DNA of 39,970 nt from Neomegalonema sp. (GTDB lineage Bacteria > Pseudomonadota > Alphaproteobacteria > Rhodobacterales > Rhodobacteraceae): positions 1-39,970 of the forward strand of contig NZ_JAQTXI010000028.1 of assembly GCF_028688855.1 (NCBI RefSeq), written 5' to 3'. The position numbers and the translations under genes were made by a program. Below are positions 22,939 through 31,243 of the stretch, piece after piece (the stretch's first letter is position 1; each line of letters opens with the position of its first letter). The notes beneath the pieces are model-generated. The model ran no database searches and had not been told where the DNA came from. It saw only the letters and a list, made by a program, of their open reading frames with translations.

Positions 22939-24168
22939 CTAGCCGCCCTTTCCTTCCGCTTCCATGAATTCACTCAGCCTCTTTCTGATATGCGCATCCA
23001 GACGTCTGCGATAGAGCGCGGAATATTCCTGGGCCGTATTGTTGTGCGGAAGATCGCGTGCGGCCCTCTCCATGAAGGCCGCCGCTTCCGCGACCTCGCC
23101 TTTCCTGACGGAGGCGACGGCGAGCTTGAAGGATGGGTTGCGCAACATCTCGTTGCGCAGCCACTTGAGGCCCAGATCCTTGAAATGTGCGACATGTGGA
23201 TTCCTGGCGGCGGCCTGATGCAGCAACTTCAGCGCCTCCGGCAGATCGCTTTTGGACATCTCCAGAGCGCGCTGATACTCCTCGTCGACATCAAGACGAT
23301 AGAGCTTGAGCGCATATTCCTCGAACGTCAGGTCCATATATCCCCAGAAGGAAAACTTGCGGTCTTTCGCCCAGCTCAGGTTGAAGTGCTCGGCGATGCT
23401 CGGATGGACAGGCGCCTCCAGCGGACCGATCCCATAGGAATTCCGCATCACATCGACGGCCGCGTCATAACCTTCGACGTCTTGAAGCGTTCTGGAATGC
23501 AGCTTGATCTGCCTGAGGATCTCCGCAAGCAATGGCCCATTCGGATGATTCTCCGTCCGGAACAACTGGACGAGATTCATGTTCTGGCTGATGAACGGCC
23601 AGATCGGGAAGGTGGCATTCGCGTCCACCTGCTCGCCCTTGATTTCGTTCAGGCGCTTGAGCCGGTCGACCTTGTATTTCCTGACGACGTCGATCTCCAT
23701 GTAGCGCGCCAGAAACTCCTTTTCGGAAAGATTCTGCTCGCGCAGATTCAGGATCTCTCTGTCCATGATGGAGAACGGCAGATAGCGGGCCTGATATCTG
23801 TTCGCTGCGTATCTGTCCGGGCCATGCGCGGAGAGCGGCCAGATGTAGTTCAGCAGACAGGCGGGGTACTCGATGATCTCCGTGGATTTGCCCAGACTGC
23901 TTTCGGTCAGTCCATCATCGAACCAGCCATGCGTCTTCTGGCGGATGAACAAGGAGATCCGTTTCTTGTTGGCCGCGACATAATCCTTCAGACGGGCCTT
24001 CTCCTGCGCCAATTGCGCAGAAAGCCCCATGGCTTCGCCGACCTGGAAGGTCCGGAAACGGGCGACTTCATGGCGAGCATCGAAATCAGGCAATCGCTTC
24101 AGAAAGTTCTCGATTGCGCGAGACTGGCAATTCCCGACAAGAACGACAATTTTCTTTTGTGCGGTCAT
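22939..24168 (-). CDS. WcbI-like glycan acyltransferase family protein
   Basis: A 409-residue cytoplasmic protein. The N-terminal block KKIVVLVGNCQSRAIENFL (GNCQ at residues 12-15) is the signature of the WcbI family, named after a Burkholderia capsule gene whose product is thought to be an acyl (acetyl) transferase for capsular sugars. More family-like blocks follow (IRQKTHGWFDDG, YPACLLNYIWP, RTENHPNGPLLAEIL). The last 130 residues look like helical TPR-type repeats (EEYQRALEMSKSDLPEALKLLHQAA; RKGEVAEAAAFMERAARDLP), an unusual addition. Its ATG overlaps the ACP stop (ATGA). Codon use is visibly less GC-rich than in the operons around, hinting at transfer. It probably takes acyl groups from the ACP; that step is inference. 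Confidence 0.8.
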   Translation of the reverse strand: MTAQKKIVVLVGNCQSRAIENFLKRLPDFDARHEVARFRTFQVGEAMGLSAQLAQEKARLKDYVAANKKRISLFIRQKTHGWFDDGLTESSLGKSTEIIEYPACLLNYIWPLSAHGPDRYAANRYQARYLPFSIMDREILNLREQNLSEKEFLARYMEIDVVRKYKVDRLKRLNEIKGEQVDANATFPIWPFISQNMNLVQLFRTENHPNGPLLAEILRQIKLHSRTLQDVEGYDAAVDVMRNSYGIGPLEAPVHPSIAEHFNLSWAKDRKFSFWGYMDLTFEEYALKLYRLDVDEEYQRALEMSKSDLPEALKLLHQAAARNPHVAHFKDLGLKWLRNEMLRNPSFKLAVASVRKGEVAEAAAFMERAARDLPHNNTAQEYSALYRRRLDAHIRKRLSEFMEAEGKGG

Positions 24169-24410
24169 TCTTTCAAATCTACGATTTTGCGCGCCAGCTC
24201 GCCGACGTTCCTGACCTTGAAGATGAAGTCGTCCGGGAACTCTATTTCAAAATCATCTTCGATCTTCATGATGATGATCGTATGCGCGAGAGAATCCCAG
24301 CCAAGGACTTGGGGCGCAGTGGTCTCGTCACTGATCTTCCGGATGTCATACGCGAAATGCTCGGAGATTATGCTCGCCAGACGAGGAAACACATCGGCGT
24401 AAGTCGTCAT
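24165..24410 (-). CDS. Dedicated acyl carrier protein
   Basis: An 81-residue acidic helical protein with the phosphopantetheine site LGWDSLAH (Asp39-Ser40-Leu41). The fold pattern is that of ACPs: helix 1 FPRLASIISEHF, helix 2 SLAHTIIIMKIEDDFEIEF, helix 4 NVGELARKIVDL. The DFEIEFPDD segment is typical of stand-alone carriers in secondary or glycan pathways. It overlaps the ligase stop by 4 bp and the WcbI-like start by 4 bp, so the three genes are translated as a unit. It most likely carries the acyl group activated by the ligase. The Ser would be modified by a phosphopantetheinyl transferase encoded elsewhere. Confidence 0.93.
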   Translation of the reverse strand: MTTYADVFPRLASIISEHFAYDIRKISDETTAPQVLGWDSLAHTIIIMKIEDDFEIEFPDDFIFKVRNVGELARKIVDLKE

Positions 24411-25891
24411 GCCATGCTCCAGTTCGAGAACTTGCCTTCGGCGTGTTTCTGCTTGTTTCTCTTGCGATCCGTCTTCCCGCTGGAGGTCTTCAAGATGCTC
24501 CTGGGAGGCACCAGCAGAATCTCGCGCGGCATCACGGCGATCACGGCGAAGACGTGATCGGATATTCTCTGCTTCAGATCATCCAGCGACAACGGATCTT
24601 CAATCATCGTTTCGCAGACGACGATCAGTCCATCCGTGCTTGCGGCTTCATTCTCGATGGAGAACGCGACCGATCTGCCGGCGATCACGCCCGGAATGGA
24701 GCTCAGTTCGCTCTCGACCTCATGGGCGTAGAGATTGCGTCCGTTGACGATGATCATGTCGTCAAGGCGGCCCTGCACGAACAATTCGCCGTTCTTCAGG
24801 AAGCCGTAGTCGCGCGTCTTGTACCACCCGCCCTCGAAGCTTTCCTTCGTCCGGTCGGGATTCTTGTAATATCCGTCGAAGAGGAAAGCGCTGCTGATCT
24901 GGATCTCGCCGATCTCTCCGTCTTCCGTAACCTCGCGGCCGTCATCGCCCATGATGCGGATGCTCATGCCCTCGATGACGCGCCCGCTCGACAGCGTGTT
25001 GCGCTCCCGGGCGCAAGGGCCCGGGCCCGTCTGCGTGACGGCGAAGACCGTTTCGGCCATGGCGTAGCAACAGGTCATCATCTCGTCGACGACGCCAAGA
25101 TGCGCAAAGGCCTCCACGAACCTGTCGAAGGATCCCGGCTTGCAATGCTCCGAGCAATTGATGAACTTCTTCATCGACCGCAAGGAGAAGCGCGCAGGCA
25201 CCGAGGCCGCGATGTTGGCCATGTGGGAAAAGGCGAAATTGGGCATCCAGCAATGCGTGCCGCCCTGCCTGTCGATTTCCTCGAAAAGGATGCGGGGCCT
25301 GGCCGTCCATCTGAACGGATCGATCACGACCAGCTTGCAGCCGGTGAAGACCGGAAGCAGGAAGCAGGCGATGAGCCCCATGTCATGATACAGCGGCAGC
25401 CACGAGACGATGACCGATTTCTCGTTCAGGTCGATGGCTCCGGCGTAGGCCTCGAGCTGATCGGCGAGCTGCCTGTGGCTGACGGGAACGCCTTTCTTCA
25501 GACCGGTCGTCCCCGAGCTGTGCTGGAGGAACGCGACATCGGAAGGCTGGACGGTCGCGATCGACGCAGGCTCCTGCAGATCCAGAGCGTCGAGCGGCAG
25601 GACGTTCAGCGAGCCGCCGGAGCATTCCCGGATGGCGTCGACGAACTCCCGAGGCGCCACGATCCATCCCTCTCCGACATGGCGGAAGAGAGCCGCATGC
25701 GACGCCCAGTAGACGTCGGGATCCTGCTTCTCCGAAGGGAGCGGCATCAGCGAGGGGATCGCTCCGACCAGCATGCCGCCGAGAAAGACCCCGACGCAGG
25801 CTTCCGAGGTGGGCAGGAAGATCAGGACCACCTCGCCCTTGCGGACGCCGGCCCTTTCCAGAGCGCCGCCATAGCGGAGGGAGGCGTCCAA
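24407..25891 (-). CDS. Fatty acyl-AMP ligase-like synthetase, 5' end frameshifted
   Basis: The uninterrupted frame gives 494 residues of an ANL adenylating enzyme: A3 motif HSSGTTGLKKGV, FAAL-like SWLPLYHDMGLI, YAMAET, A8 hinge GRLDDMIIVNGRNLYAHEVE, and the A10 lysine in SSGKTDRKRNK. These fit fatty acyl-AMP ligases, which load an acyl chain on an ACP rather than CoA. The only start codon in this frame (TTG, 25891) is too late: 28 more in-frame codons upstream still read as family sequence (DGPAIHFSADARTTGYREL) up to TGA 25976-25978. In the neighbouring frame a GTG at 25980-25982 with GGGAG before it begins MLIDQLRA, the expected N-terminus. A 2-base loss in the GC run near 25960 joins the two. 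This is either a real frameshift or a sequence error. Confidence 0.85.
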   Translation of the reverse strand: MDASLRYGGALERAGVRKGEVVLIFLPTSEACVGVFLGGMLVGAIPSLMPLPSEKQDPDVYWASHAALFRHVGEGWIVAPREFVDAIRECSGGSLNVLPLDALDLQEPASIATVQPSDVAFLQHSSGTTGLKKGVPVSHRQLADQLEAYAGAIDLNEKSVIVSWLPLYHDMGLIACFLLPVFTGCKLVVIDPFRWTARPRILFEEIDRQGGTHCWMPNFAFSHMANIAASVPARFSLRSMKKFINCSEHCKPGSFDRFVEAFAHLGVVDEMMTCCYAMAETVFAVTQTGPGPCARERNTLSSGRVIEGMSIRIMGDDGREVTEDGEIGEIQISSAFLFDGYYKNPDRTKESFEGGWYKTRDYGFLKNGELFVQGRLDDMIIVNGRNLYAHEVESELSSIPGVIAGRSVAFSIENEAASTDGLIVVCETMIEDPLSLDDLKQRISDHVFAVIAVMPREILLVPPRSILKTSSGKTDRKRNKQKHAEGKFSNWSMA

Positions 25892-26150
25892 GAGCTCCCG
25901 ATAACCTGTCGTCCGGGCGTCGGCGGAGAAATGGATCGCCGGACCATCGGAAAGCGCGTGCGCGCAGTTGATCGATCAACACCAGCTCGCTCCCAGATCG
26001 ACGCATCCAGGGATTCAAGCCGTTCCCGAAAACCTTGCAACAGGCGATTGTCCGCCCGTCCGGAGCTTCGGCGCCGGTTGAAAACAGCCGTCGCCGACCA
26101 GCCGAAACGGAGAGGCGGCCCGTGACGGAACACGCGCCCGCCGAGTCCGG

Positions 26151-27284
26151 CTAATAGGCGTTGAGCTTGTTCAGCAGCCCCGGCAGGCCCAGCGGAGCCG
26201 CCAGGACTTCGAGGATCCGCCCGCCCGCCTGGCCGTCGCCATAGACGTTCCGGAGCGGAAAGCGGCCCCCCTTCAGAGCGCGGTCCAGAGCCGCCCCGAC
26301 GGCCTCCCTCTCCACAGGGACGTCCAGAGTGTTGGCGTTGCGCTCGCGCCCCGCCTGACGCTCCCCGACGTTGACCACCGGAGTCCCGAAGCTCGCCGCC
26401 TCGATCACCCCGCTGCTGGAGTTGCCCAGCATCACGTCGGCGGCGGCCATCCACCCCACATAGCGTTCGCGCGGCAGATGCGTCGCCAGGCGCCAGTCGG
26501 GATTGGACCGCGCCCGCTCCAGAGCCTTGCGGATGTTCTGGCTGCCCGCATCCGAATTCGGCGCGAGGATCAGCGCCTGAAGGCCGCGCGCCTCCAGACT
26601 CTCCAGCAGAAGGGCGGTCTCGTCTCCGGCCGCCTCGGCGTTCTGCACCACCGGATGATAGACCATCAGCGCCGTGGGGCGCGCAGGGTCCAGACCCTCG
26701 GCGGCGAAGAGCCCCGCCCGCGGAAGAGGATCCCGCGCGAGAAGCTCGTCCAGCCCCGGCGCGCCGCAGACGTGAGTCTGGTCCGGCCGCTCGCCCATGC
26801 GGATGAGGCGCTCGCGCGCCTGCGCGGTGCTCGTCAGGTGGATGTGCGCCAGCTTCGAGATCGCATGGCGGATGGATTCGTCCACCGTCCCCGAACGCTC
26901 GCCCCCGTGCACATGCGCCACGGGAATGTTCAGATGCACCGCCGCCAGAGCCCCCGCCAGCATCTCGCCGCGATCGCCCAGCACCAGCAGAAGGTCCGGC
27001 TTGTCGCGCTCCAGCCCCCGGCTGAAGGCTTCGAGGGCCTGCGCCAGAGCGAAGGCCATCTCCACCCCCGATCCGGAGTCGACCGGCGTGGGCGCCCGCA
27101 GCCAGAGGTCGAAGCCCTGCGCCTCGATCTCGCGGACCGTCTCGCCGAAGAGCGGAGACAGATGCATCCCCGTGGCGTAGACGCCGAGTTCGAAGCGCGG
27201 GTCGTCGCGCAGAAGACCGAGGGTCCGGGCGAACAGGCCGAAATCGGCCCGCGTGCCCGAGACGTAGACGATCCTCCGCCTCAT
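26151..27284 (-). CDS. neuC: UDP-N-acetylglucosamine 2-epimerase, hydrolysing (NeuC-like)
   Basis: A 377-residue GT-B-fold enzyme that converts a UDP-HexNAc into free ManNAc-type sugar plus UDP, a step towards sialic-acid-like sugars. Evidence: N-terminal IVYVSGTRADFGLF, LLVLGDRGEMLAGALAA, HVHGGERSGTVDESIRHAI with its catalytic-site His/Glu/Asp residues, VYHPVVQN, and the UDP-binding LGNSSSGVIEAASFGTPVVNVGERQ block. The start at 27284 overlaps the dehydratase stop (ATGA); a longer frame upstream has no family sequence. It could also act on a bacillosamine-type 6-deoxy sugar made by the dehydratase (LegG/PtmD-like). The rest of a nonulosonate pathway is not beside it. Confidence 0.9.
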   Translation of the reverse strand: MRRRIVYVSGTRADFGLFARTLGLLRDDPRFELGVYATGMHLSPLFGETVREIEAQGFDLWLRAPTPVDSGSGVEMAFALAQALEAFSRGLERDKPDLLLVLGDRGEMLAGALAAVHLNIPVAHVHGGERSGTVDESIRHAISKLAHIHLTSTAQARERLIRMGERPDQTHVCGAPGLDELLARDPLPRAGLFAAEGLDPARPTALMVYHPVVQNAEAAGDETALLLESLEARGLQALILAPNSDAGSQNIRKALERARSNPDWRLATHLPRERYVGWMAAADVMLGNSSSGVIEAASFGTPVVNVGERQAGRERNANTLDVPVEREAVGAALDRALKGGRFPLRNVYGDGQAGGRILEVLAAPLGLPGLLNKLNAY

Positions 27285-28786
27285 GACGCCTGGCTTCTCA
27301 GCAGGGGCCGGGGCCGCGCGACCGCCTCCGGATCGCCCGCCAGTCCCGAGGAGACGTAGTCCTGGACGCATTCGGACAGGATCTCGATCACCCGCTGGGC
27401 GTCGTTGCGCTCCAGGGCGACCTTCAGCTCGGCGAGCAGGCGCGACACCGTCAGAGCCGAAGGAGCGTCCTCGACCGCGCGGGCGATCTTGGGATGGGAC
27501 GTCTCCTCGGCGACGCTGTCGATGAGCAGCTCTTCATAAAGCTTCTCGCCGGGGCGCAGGCCCGAGAAGGTGATGCGCACGCCCTCCCCTTCCTCGCCCG
27601 GCAGGACGGGCAGATGGCCCATCATCCGGATCATGCGCTGCGCCAGGGCGACGATCTTCACCGGCTCGCCCATGTCGAGCAGGAAGACGTCTCCGCCCCG
27701 CGCCATGACGCTCGCCTGGACCACCAGGAAGGCCGCCTCGGAGATGGTCATGAAATAGCGCGTGATCTCGGCGTGGGTGACCGTGACCGGGCCGCCCTGC
27801 TTGATCTGGTCGTAGAAGCGCGGAATGACCGAACCCGAAGAGCCCAGGACGTTGCCGAAACGCACCATCGAGAACACCGTCCCCGGATTGCGGCGCTGCG
27901 CGTCCTGAAGGATGATCTCCGAGATGCGCTTCGTGGCGCCCATGACGTTGGTCGGGCGCACGGCCTTGTCCGTGGAGACGAGAACCAGATTGCCCACGCC
28001 CAGCGCGACGCAGGCCTCCACCACCGCCAGAGTGCCCAGCACGTTGTTGCGCACGCCCTCCAGCACGTTGCTCTCGACGAGCGGCACATGCTTGTAGGCC
28101 GCGGCGTGATAGACGTGGCTGACCCCATGCGCGCGGATCAGCTGTTCGAGCCGCGCCTGGTTGAGGACCGATCCCAGAACCGGAACGATGGTCGTCGGCG
28201 AGTCCCCGGCCACCGCGTTGAGGGCCTGGAGATTCTGCTCGACCTTGTAGAGCGCGTATTCGTTCATCTCGTAGGCGATGAGGGTCCGCGGCCGGAAGCA
28301 CAGAAGCTTGGCGCAGAGCTCGGAGCCGATGGAGCCGCCCGCGCCCGTCACGAGAACCACGCGGTCGCGAATCGCCTCGGCGGCGAGATGCGACCCCTCC
28401 TCCGAAGGCGGACGCCCGAGGATCTCGTCCAGCGAGATCGTCGGGGAAGAAGCCAGATTCCCCCCGACGATCTGATGGATCGTCGGCGCATGATGCACGT
28501 CCGCTCCGGCCGCGCGCAGACGCGTCGCGATCTCGGCCCGGCGCTCGCCCGAAATCGAGGGCATCGCCAGAAGCACGGTCCGCGCCTCGTGAGCCGCGAT
28601 CAGATCGCGCATCTCCTCCGGAGCATGGACCTGCAGACCATGCACCGCGGTTCCCTGAAGGGCGGCGTCGTCGTCCACGAAGGCGACGGCCCGGTATTCC
28701 CTCGAGGCGTTCGTGACCAGAAGCATCTGGACCCCGGAAGCTCCGGCGCCATAGATGATGATGGGGACTCCGGTTTTCATGAACAT
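27281..28786 (-). CDS. Soluble FlaA1/CapD-type nucleotide-sugar 4,6-dehydratase
   Basis: A 501-residue protein of the CapD/FlaA1/PglF family, SDR enzymes that make UDP-4-keto-6-deoxy sugars from UDP-GlcNAc. Residues 1-130 are a CoA-binding-like Rossmann domain (PIIIYGAGASGVQML, YRAVAFVDDD). The SDR domain starts with VLVTGAGGSIGSEL (about 143-156). It contains YHAAAYKHVPLVE, STDKAVRPTNVMGATKR (Met replaces the usual SDR Tyr, as is normal in this family), FGNVLGSSGSVIPRF and ITRYFMTISEA. The four N-terminal membrane helices of PglF/WbpM-type proteins are missing, so this form should be cytosolic. It is followed directly by the 2-epimerase, the likely next step. A start at 28780 is also possible. 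Confidence 0.92.
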   Translation of the reverse strand: MFMKTGVPIIIYGAGASGVQMLLVTNASREYRAVAFVDDDAALQGTAVHGLQVHAPEEMRDLIAAHEARTVLLAMPSISGERRAEIATRLRAAGADVHHAPTIHQIVGGNLASSPTISLDEILGRPPSEEGSHLAAEAIRDRVVLVTGAGGSIGSELCAKLLCFRPRTLIAYEMNEYALYKVEQNLQALNAVAGDSPTTIVPVLGSVLNQARLEQLIRAHGVSHVYHAAAYKHVPLVESNVLEGVRNNVLGTLAVVEACVALGVGNLVLVSTDKAVRPTNVMGATKRISEIILQDAQRRNPGTVFSMVRFGNVLGSSGSVIPRFYDQIKQGGPVTVTHAEITRYFMTISEAAFLVVQASVMARGGDVFLLDMGEPVKIVALAQRMIRMMGHLPVLPGEEGEGVRITFSGLRPGEKLYEELLIDSVAEETSHPKIARAVEDAPSALTVSRLLAELKVALERNDAQRVIEILSECVQDYVSSGLAGDPEAVARPRPLLRSQAS

Positions 28787-28841
28787 GTTGTTACGCTCCG
28801 CGACTCCGGCGCCGACCCGGGGGCCGGCTCACTGGGCAAGA

Positions 28842-29855
28842 TCAGCTGACAGGACACAAGATTTCGGGAGCCCTGGGGTCCTCCCCCATGGCGACGAGAA
28901 AGGCGCTCAGACACTGGCGATGCAGTCGAGAGGATTCGGCGTAGGACGGCAGATGGATCTCCCCGCCCGCGAGCAGGGTCTCCGCGAAGCGGTTGGTCAG
29001 GCGGCTCTGCTGGATGAGTTCGAAAGGTTCTTCGCGCCAGACCCAGCCCTCCCCGGCGGAGGCGATCCTGACCACGCCCGCCAGCTCGTCCACCACCATC
29101 CGCAGATCGCGGGCTTCGATCCATATGACATGGCGCTCGACGCTGTCGAGGCGGCTGCGATGCGAGAAATGGTCGCCCTTCGCCGAGAAGCCCGAGAGGA
29201 CTCCCGTGAACTCGGCCTGTCCGGCGTGGCGGCTCACGCCCGCGACGGGCGTCAGCTGGGCGCCCGAGAGCTCGAAGCCCTCCGGAGCCCCCGCCAGATA
29301 GGCCGCGAGATCCAGGAAATGAATGGCGTTGGAGGCCAGGCCGTTGCGCGCGCCCGTCTGGACATGCACCGAGAGGGGGCCGCGCCCCTCCAGCATCGCC
29401 TTCAGGCGGTGATAGCCCGGCCAGGCCCGACGCGGCGTGTTCACGAAGGCGGGGAGGGCAAGGCGCTCCAGAAGGCTCCCGACGGCCTCGTAATCGGCGT
29501 GTTTCTGGAAGAGGAACTTCTCCAGCAGCAGGCCCTCGAGGCGCACCTGTCCCAGCAGGCGCTCGGTCAGCATGCGGCGAGGGGCCGCGCCGGTCGCCAC
29601 GACGGCGACCCCGGCCTCCGCGGGCAGATCCGCCCAATCCGCCGAGATGCGCAATTCGTGGCGTCCGCCTTCCGGGGAGACCTCGTGGAACCGCGAACGG
29701 GCGAGGGCCTGGGCCTGAGGATCGGGCTCCAGGCCGTAGACGAGGCTCGGCCGCTCCAGAGCCGCCAGAGCCTGCAGATGACGCGAACCGATGTTGCCGC
29801 AGCCCACCACGATGAAGACCGGCCTCTGTTCTCCGAGGCCCTGCGCGCCGCTCAT
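28842..29855 (-). CDS. Gfo/Idh/MocA family sugar oxidoreductase (second)
   Basis: A 337-residue two-domain dehydrogenase of the Gfo/Idh/MocA family. FIVVGCGNIGSRHLQAL is the NAD(P)-binding GxGxxG near residues 14-30. The usual EKP motif appears as LLLEKFLF, so the proline is replaced, a departure from the family. NAIHFLDLAAYL matches the HxxD-type active-site helix. Such enzymes oxidise or isomerise nucleotide sugars or inositols. Its ATG overlaps the stop of the related gene upstream (ATGA), so the two are coupled and may work in sequence or as a complex. Together with the dehydratase and epimerase it indicates synthesis of an unusual surface sugar. Confidence 0.88.
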   Translation of the reverse strand: MSGAQGLGEQRPVFIVVGCGNIGSRHLQALAALERPSLVYGLEPDPQAQALARSRFHEVSPEGGRHELRISADWADLPAEAGVAVVATGAAPRRMLTERLLGQVRLEGLLLEKFLFQKHADYEAVGSLLERLALPAFVNTPRRAWPGYHRLKAMLEGRGPLSVHVQTGARNGLASNAIHFLDLAAYLAGAPEGFELSGAQLTPVAGVSRHAGQAEFTGVLSGFSAKGDHFSHRSRLDSVERHVIWIEARDLRMVVDELAGVVRIASAGEGWVWREEPFELIQQSRLTNRFAETLLAGGEIHLPSYAESSRLHRQCLSAFLVAMGEDPRAPEILCPVS

Positions 29856-30868
29856 GACTGCTTCTCCACGTCGTTCCTGCTTCCATGCCCGGCCGATCCG
29901 GCGAGGATCCGGGCGTAGACCTGCTCCGCGCGCTCCAGATGAGCCGCCGCATCCAGCAGATGTTCGCGCCCCTCTCCCTGGAGGAAGGCCCGGAGCTGAC
30001 CGGGCAACCCCGGTTTCAGATCGGCCTCTTCGGGCGGGATTGCAAGATCCGCCTTCTCCAGAGCGAAGGAGCCGCGCTTCTGGACGTGCAATTCTTCGAG
30101 CGGACGCAGGGACAGGCGCCTCTGGCGGGTGTCGACGACCACGCCCCAGCGGCCCGGAGCCTCGTAATTGGCCTGATAGGAGAAGAGAGCCCCGCCGAAG
30201 CTCCGTCCGGCGCCGCTGAAGCTCGCCGCCGCCGGATGCCAGTCCAGAGAGCCCTCCACATAGGCGGAGAGAAGTTCGGGTTCTCCGCCGAGGTGGAAGG
30301 CCAGGTCGATGACGTGGGTGCCGTTGGCGTAGAGCCAGTTGCGCTTGACCTCGGGCGGATGGGCCGAAGCCGCAATGCGGTCGCCCGGATCGCTGAACTC
30401 GAAGGAGAAGGCGACCGCGCCGCCGTCCTCGGCGATCATGCGGCGGGCCTCCTGGACGGAGGGCAGGAAACGGCGGTTGTAGGCCAGCCAGACGCGGGCT
30501 CCGGATTCCTCGGCGCCCCGGGCGAGCCTGCGGAAGTCTTCGAGGTCGACGCCGGCCGGCTTCTCCACCAGCAGGTCGCGCGTCCCCGCCGAGATCAGCG
30601 TCAGGGCGCTGGAGGCGAGGACCATGATCGGCGTGGCCACGATGGCTCTGGCGGGCGGAGCATGGGCGGCCAGAGCGGCTTCCAGCCCGCCCGCGACCGC
30701 TTCGAATCCCGTGGCTTCGCGGAAGGCCGCGACGCCTTGCGCGCCGCGTCCCACGCCCAGCACGTCATGTCCGAGCGCGCGCAGCGCCTTCGCATAGGCG
30801 ATTCCCATCGGGCCCAGCCCGACGATCCACACCCTCGACTGATCCATTTCCATATATGTAAACGCCAC
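29852..30868 (-). CDS. Gfo/Idh/MocA family sugar oxidoreductase (first)
   Basis: A 338-residue Gfo/Idh/MocA protein: VWIVGLGPMGIAYAKAL (NAD(P) site, residues 13-29), LLVEKPAGVDL (intact EKP), AYNRRFLPSV and NGTHVIDLAFHL (active-site His and Asp). It differs clearly in sequence from the next gene, so the pair is not a recent duplication. The start is uncertain: GTG 30868 lacks a ribosome-binding site, while ATG at 30853 lies 11 nt after GGTGG and inside the arm of an 11-bp inverted repeat (30846-30912). It is the first gene of the sugar operon, so the repeat could control the whole set. Confidence 0.88.
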   Translation of the reverse strand: MAFTYMEMDQSRVWIVGLGPMGIAYAKALRALGHDVLGVGRGAQGVAAFREATGFEAVAGGLEAALAAHAPPARAIVATPIMVLASSALTLISAGTRDLLVEKPAGVDLEDFRRLARGAEESGARVWLAYNRRFLPSVQEARRMIAEDGGAVAFSFEFSDPGDRIAASAHPPEVKRNWLYANGTHVIDLAFHLGGEPELLSAYVEGSLDWHPAAASFSGAGRSFGGALFSYQANYEAPGRWGVVVDTRQRRLSLRPLEELHVQKRGSFALEKADLAIPPEEADLKPGLPGQLRAFLQGEGREHLLDAAAHLERAEQVYARILAGSAGHGSRNDVEKQS

Positions 30869-30912
30869 CCGGTTGCTATTCTCTGTTTTCTACATCAAGG
30901 GTATATGGAAAT
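30846..30912 (-). promoter_or_regulatory. 11-bp inverted repeat around the start of the sugar operon
   Basis: ATTTCCATATA (30846-30856) and TATATGGAAAT (30902-30912) are perfect reverse complements 45 bp apart. On the minus strand the downstream arm contains the putative ATG at 30853. If transcription begins upstream of 30912, the leader could fold and hide the start codon. It could instead be a two-site operator. Confidence 0.45.
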
Positions 30913-31243
30913 CCATGATGACGTCTACGCTACAGGGAAAAATTCACAGGTTTGATCCATTATTTCACCTGAAGATCCCACAGAGGGACGAAATCCCGGC
31001 GTGCGGGACGTCCGAAATGCGTTGCTCAAGTGGAGACATCCGCAGGAAAAACAGATCGAGAATTGCAGAATCTGATGAACGATCTCTTTGCGGGATCGCT
31101 TTCCACATGACGCACAACCGACATCTTCAGTCAATGTTATCCGTTCACGGACTTCCGGAGCCCCGCGCCCGAGGAAGCCGGGACAGCCGCCAGGGAGGCC
31201 CGCGCGAGCCTGAACCCCGACGCAGCCCGGGCGGCCTGAGATC
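30913..31243. other. Intergenic region, relatively A+T-rich
   Basis: About 330 bp between the sugar operon (start near 30868, minus strand) and the end of the leucine operon (31244, minus strand). It is poorer in G+C than its surroundings over 30.9-31.1 kb and likely holds the sugar-operon promoter. A 14-bp palindrome CCTGAGATCTCAGG (31235-31248) overlaps the last stop codon of the leucine operon. Short open frames here use poor starts and are not supported. Confidence 0.5.

Noticed and set aside
30925..31134. 69-codon Cys-containing frame before the sugar operon
   Set aside because: It needs an ATT start and has no ribosome-binding site; the Cys pairs (CASC, CFSC) could suggest a zinc ribbon but support is too thin.
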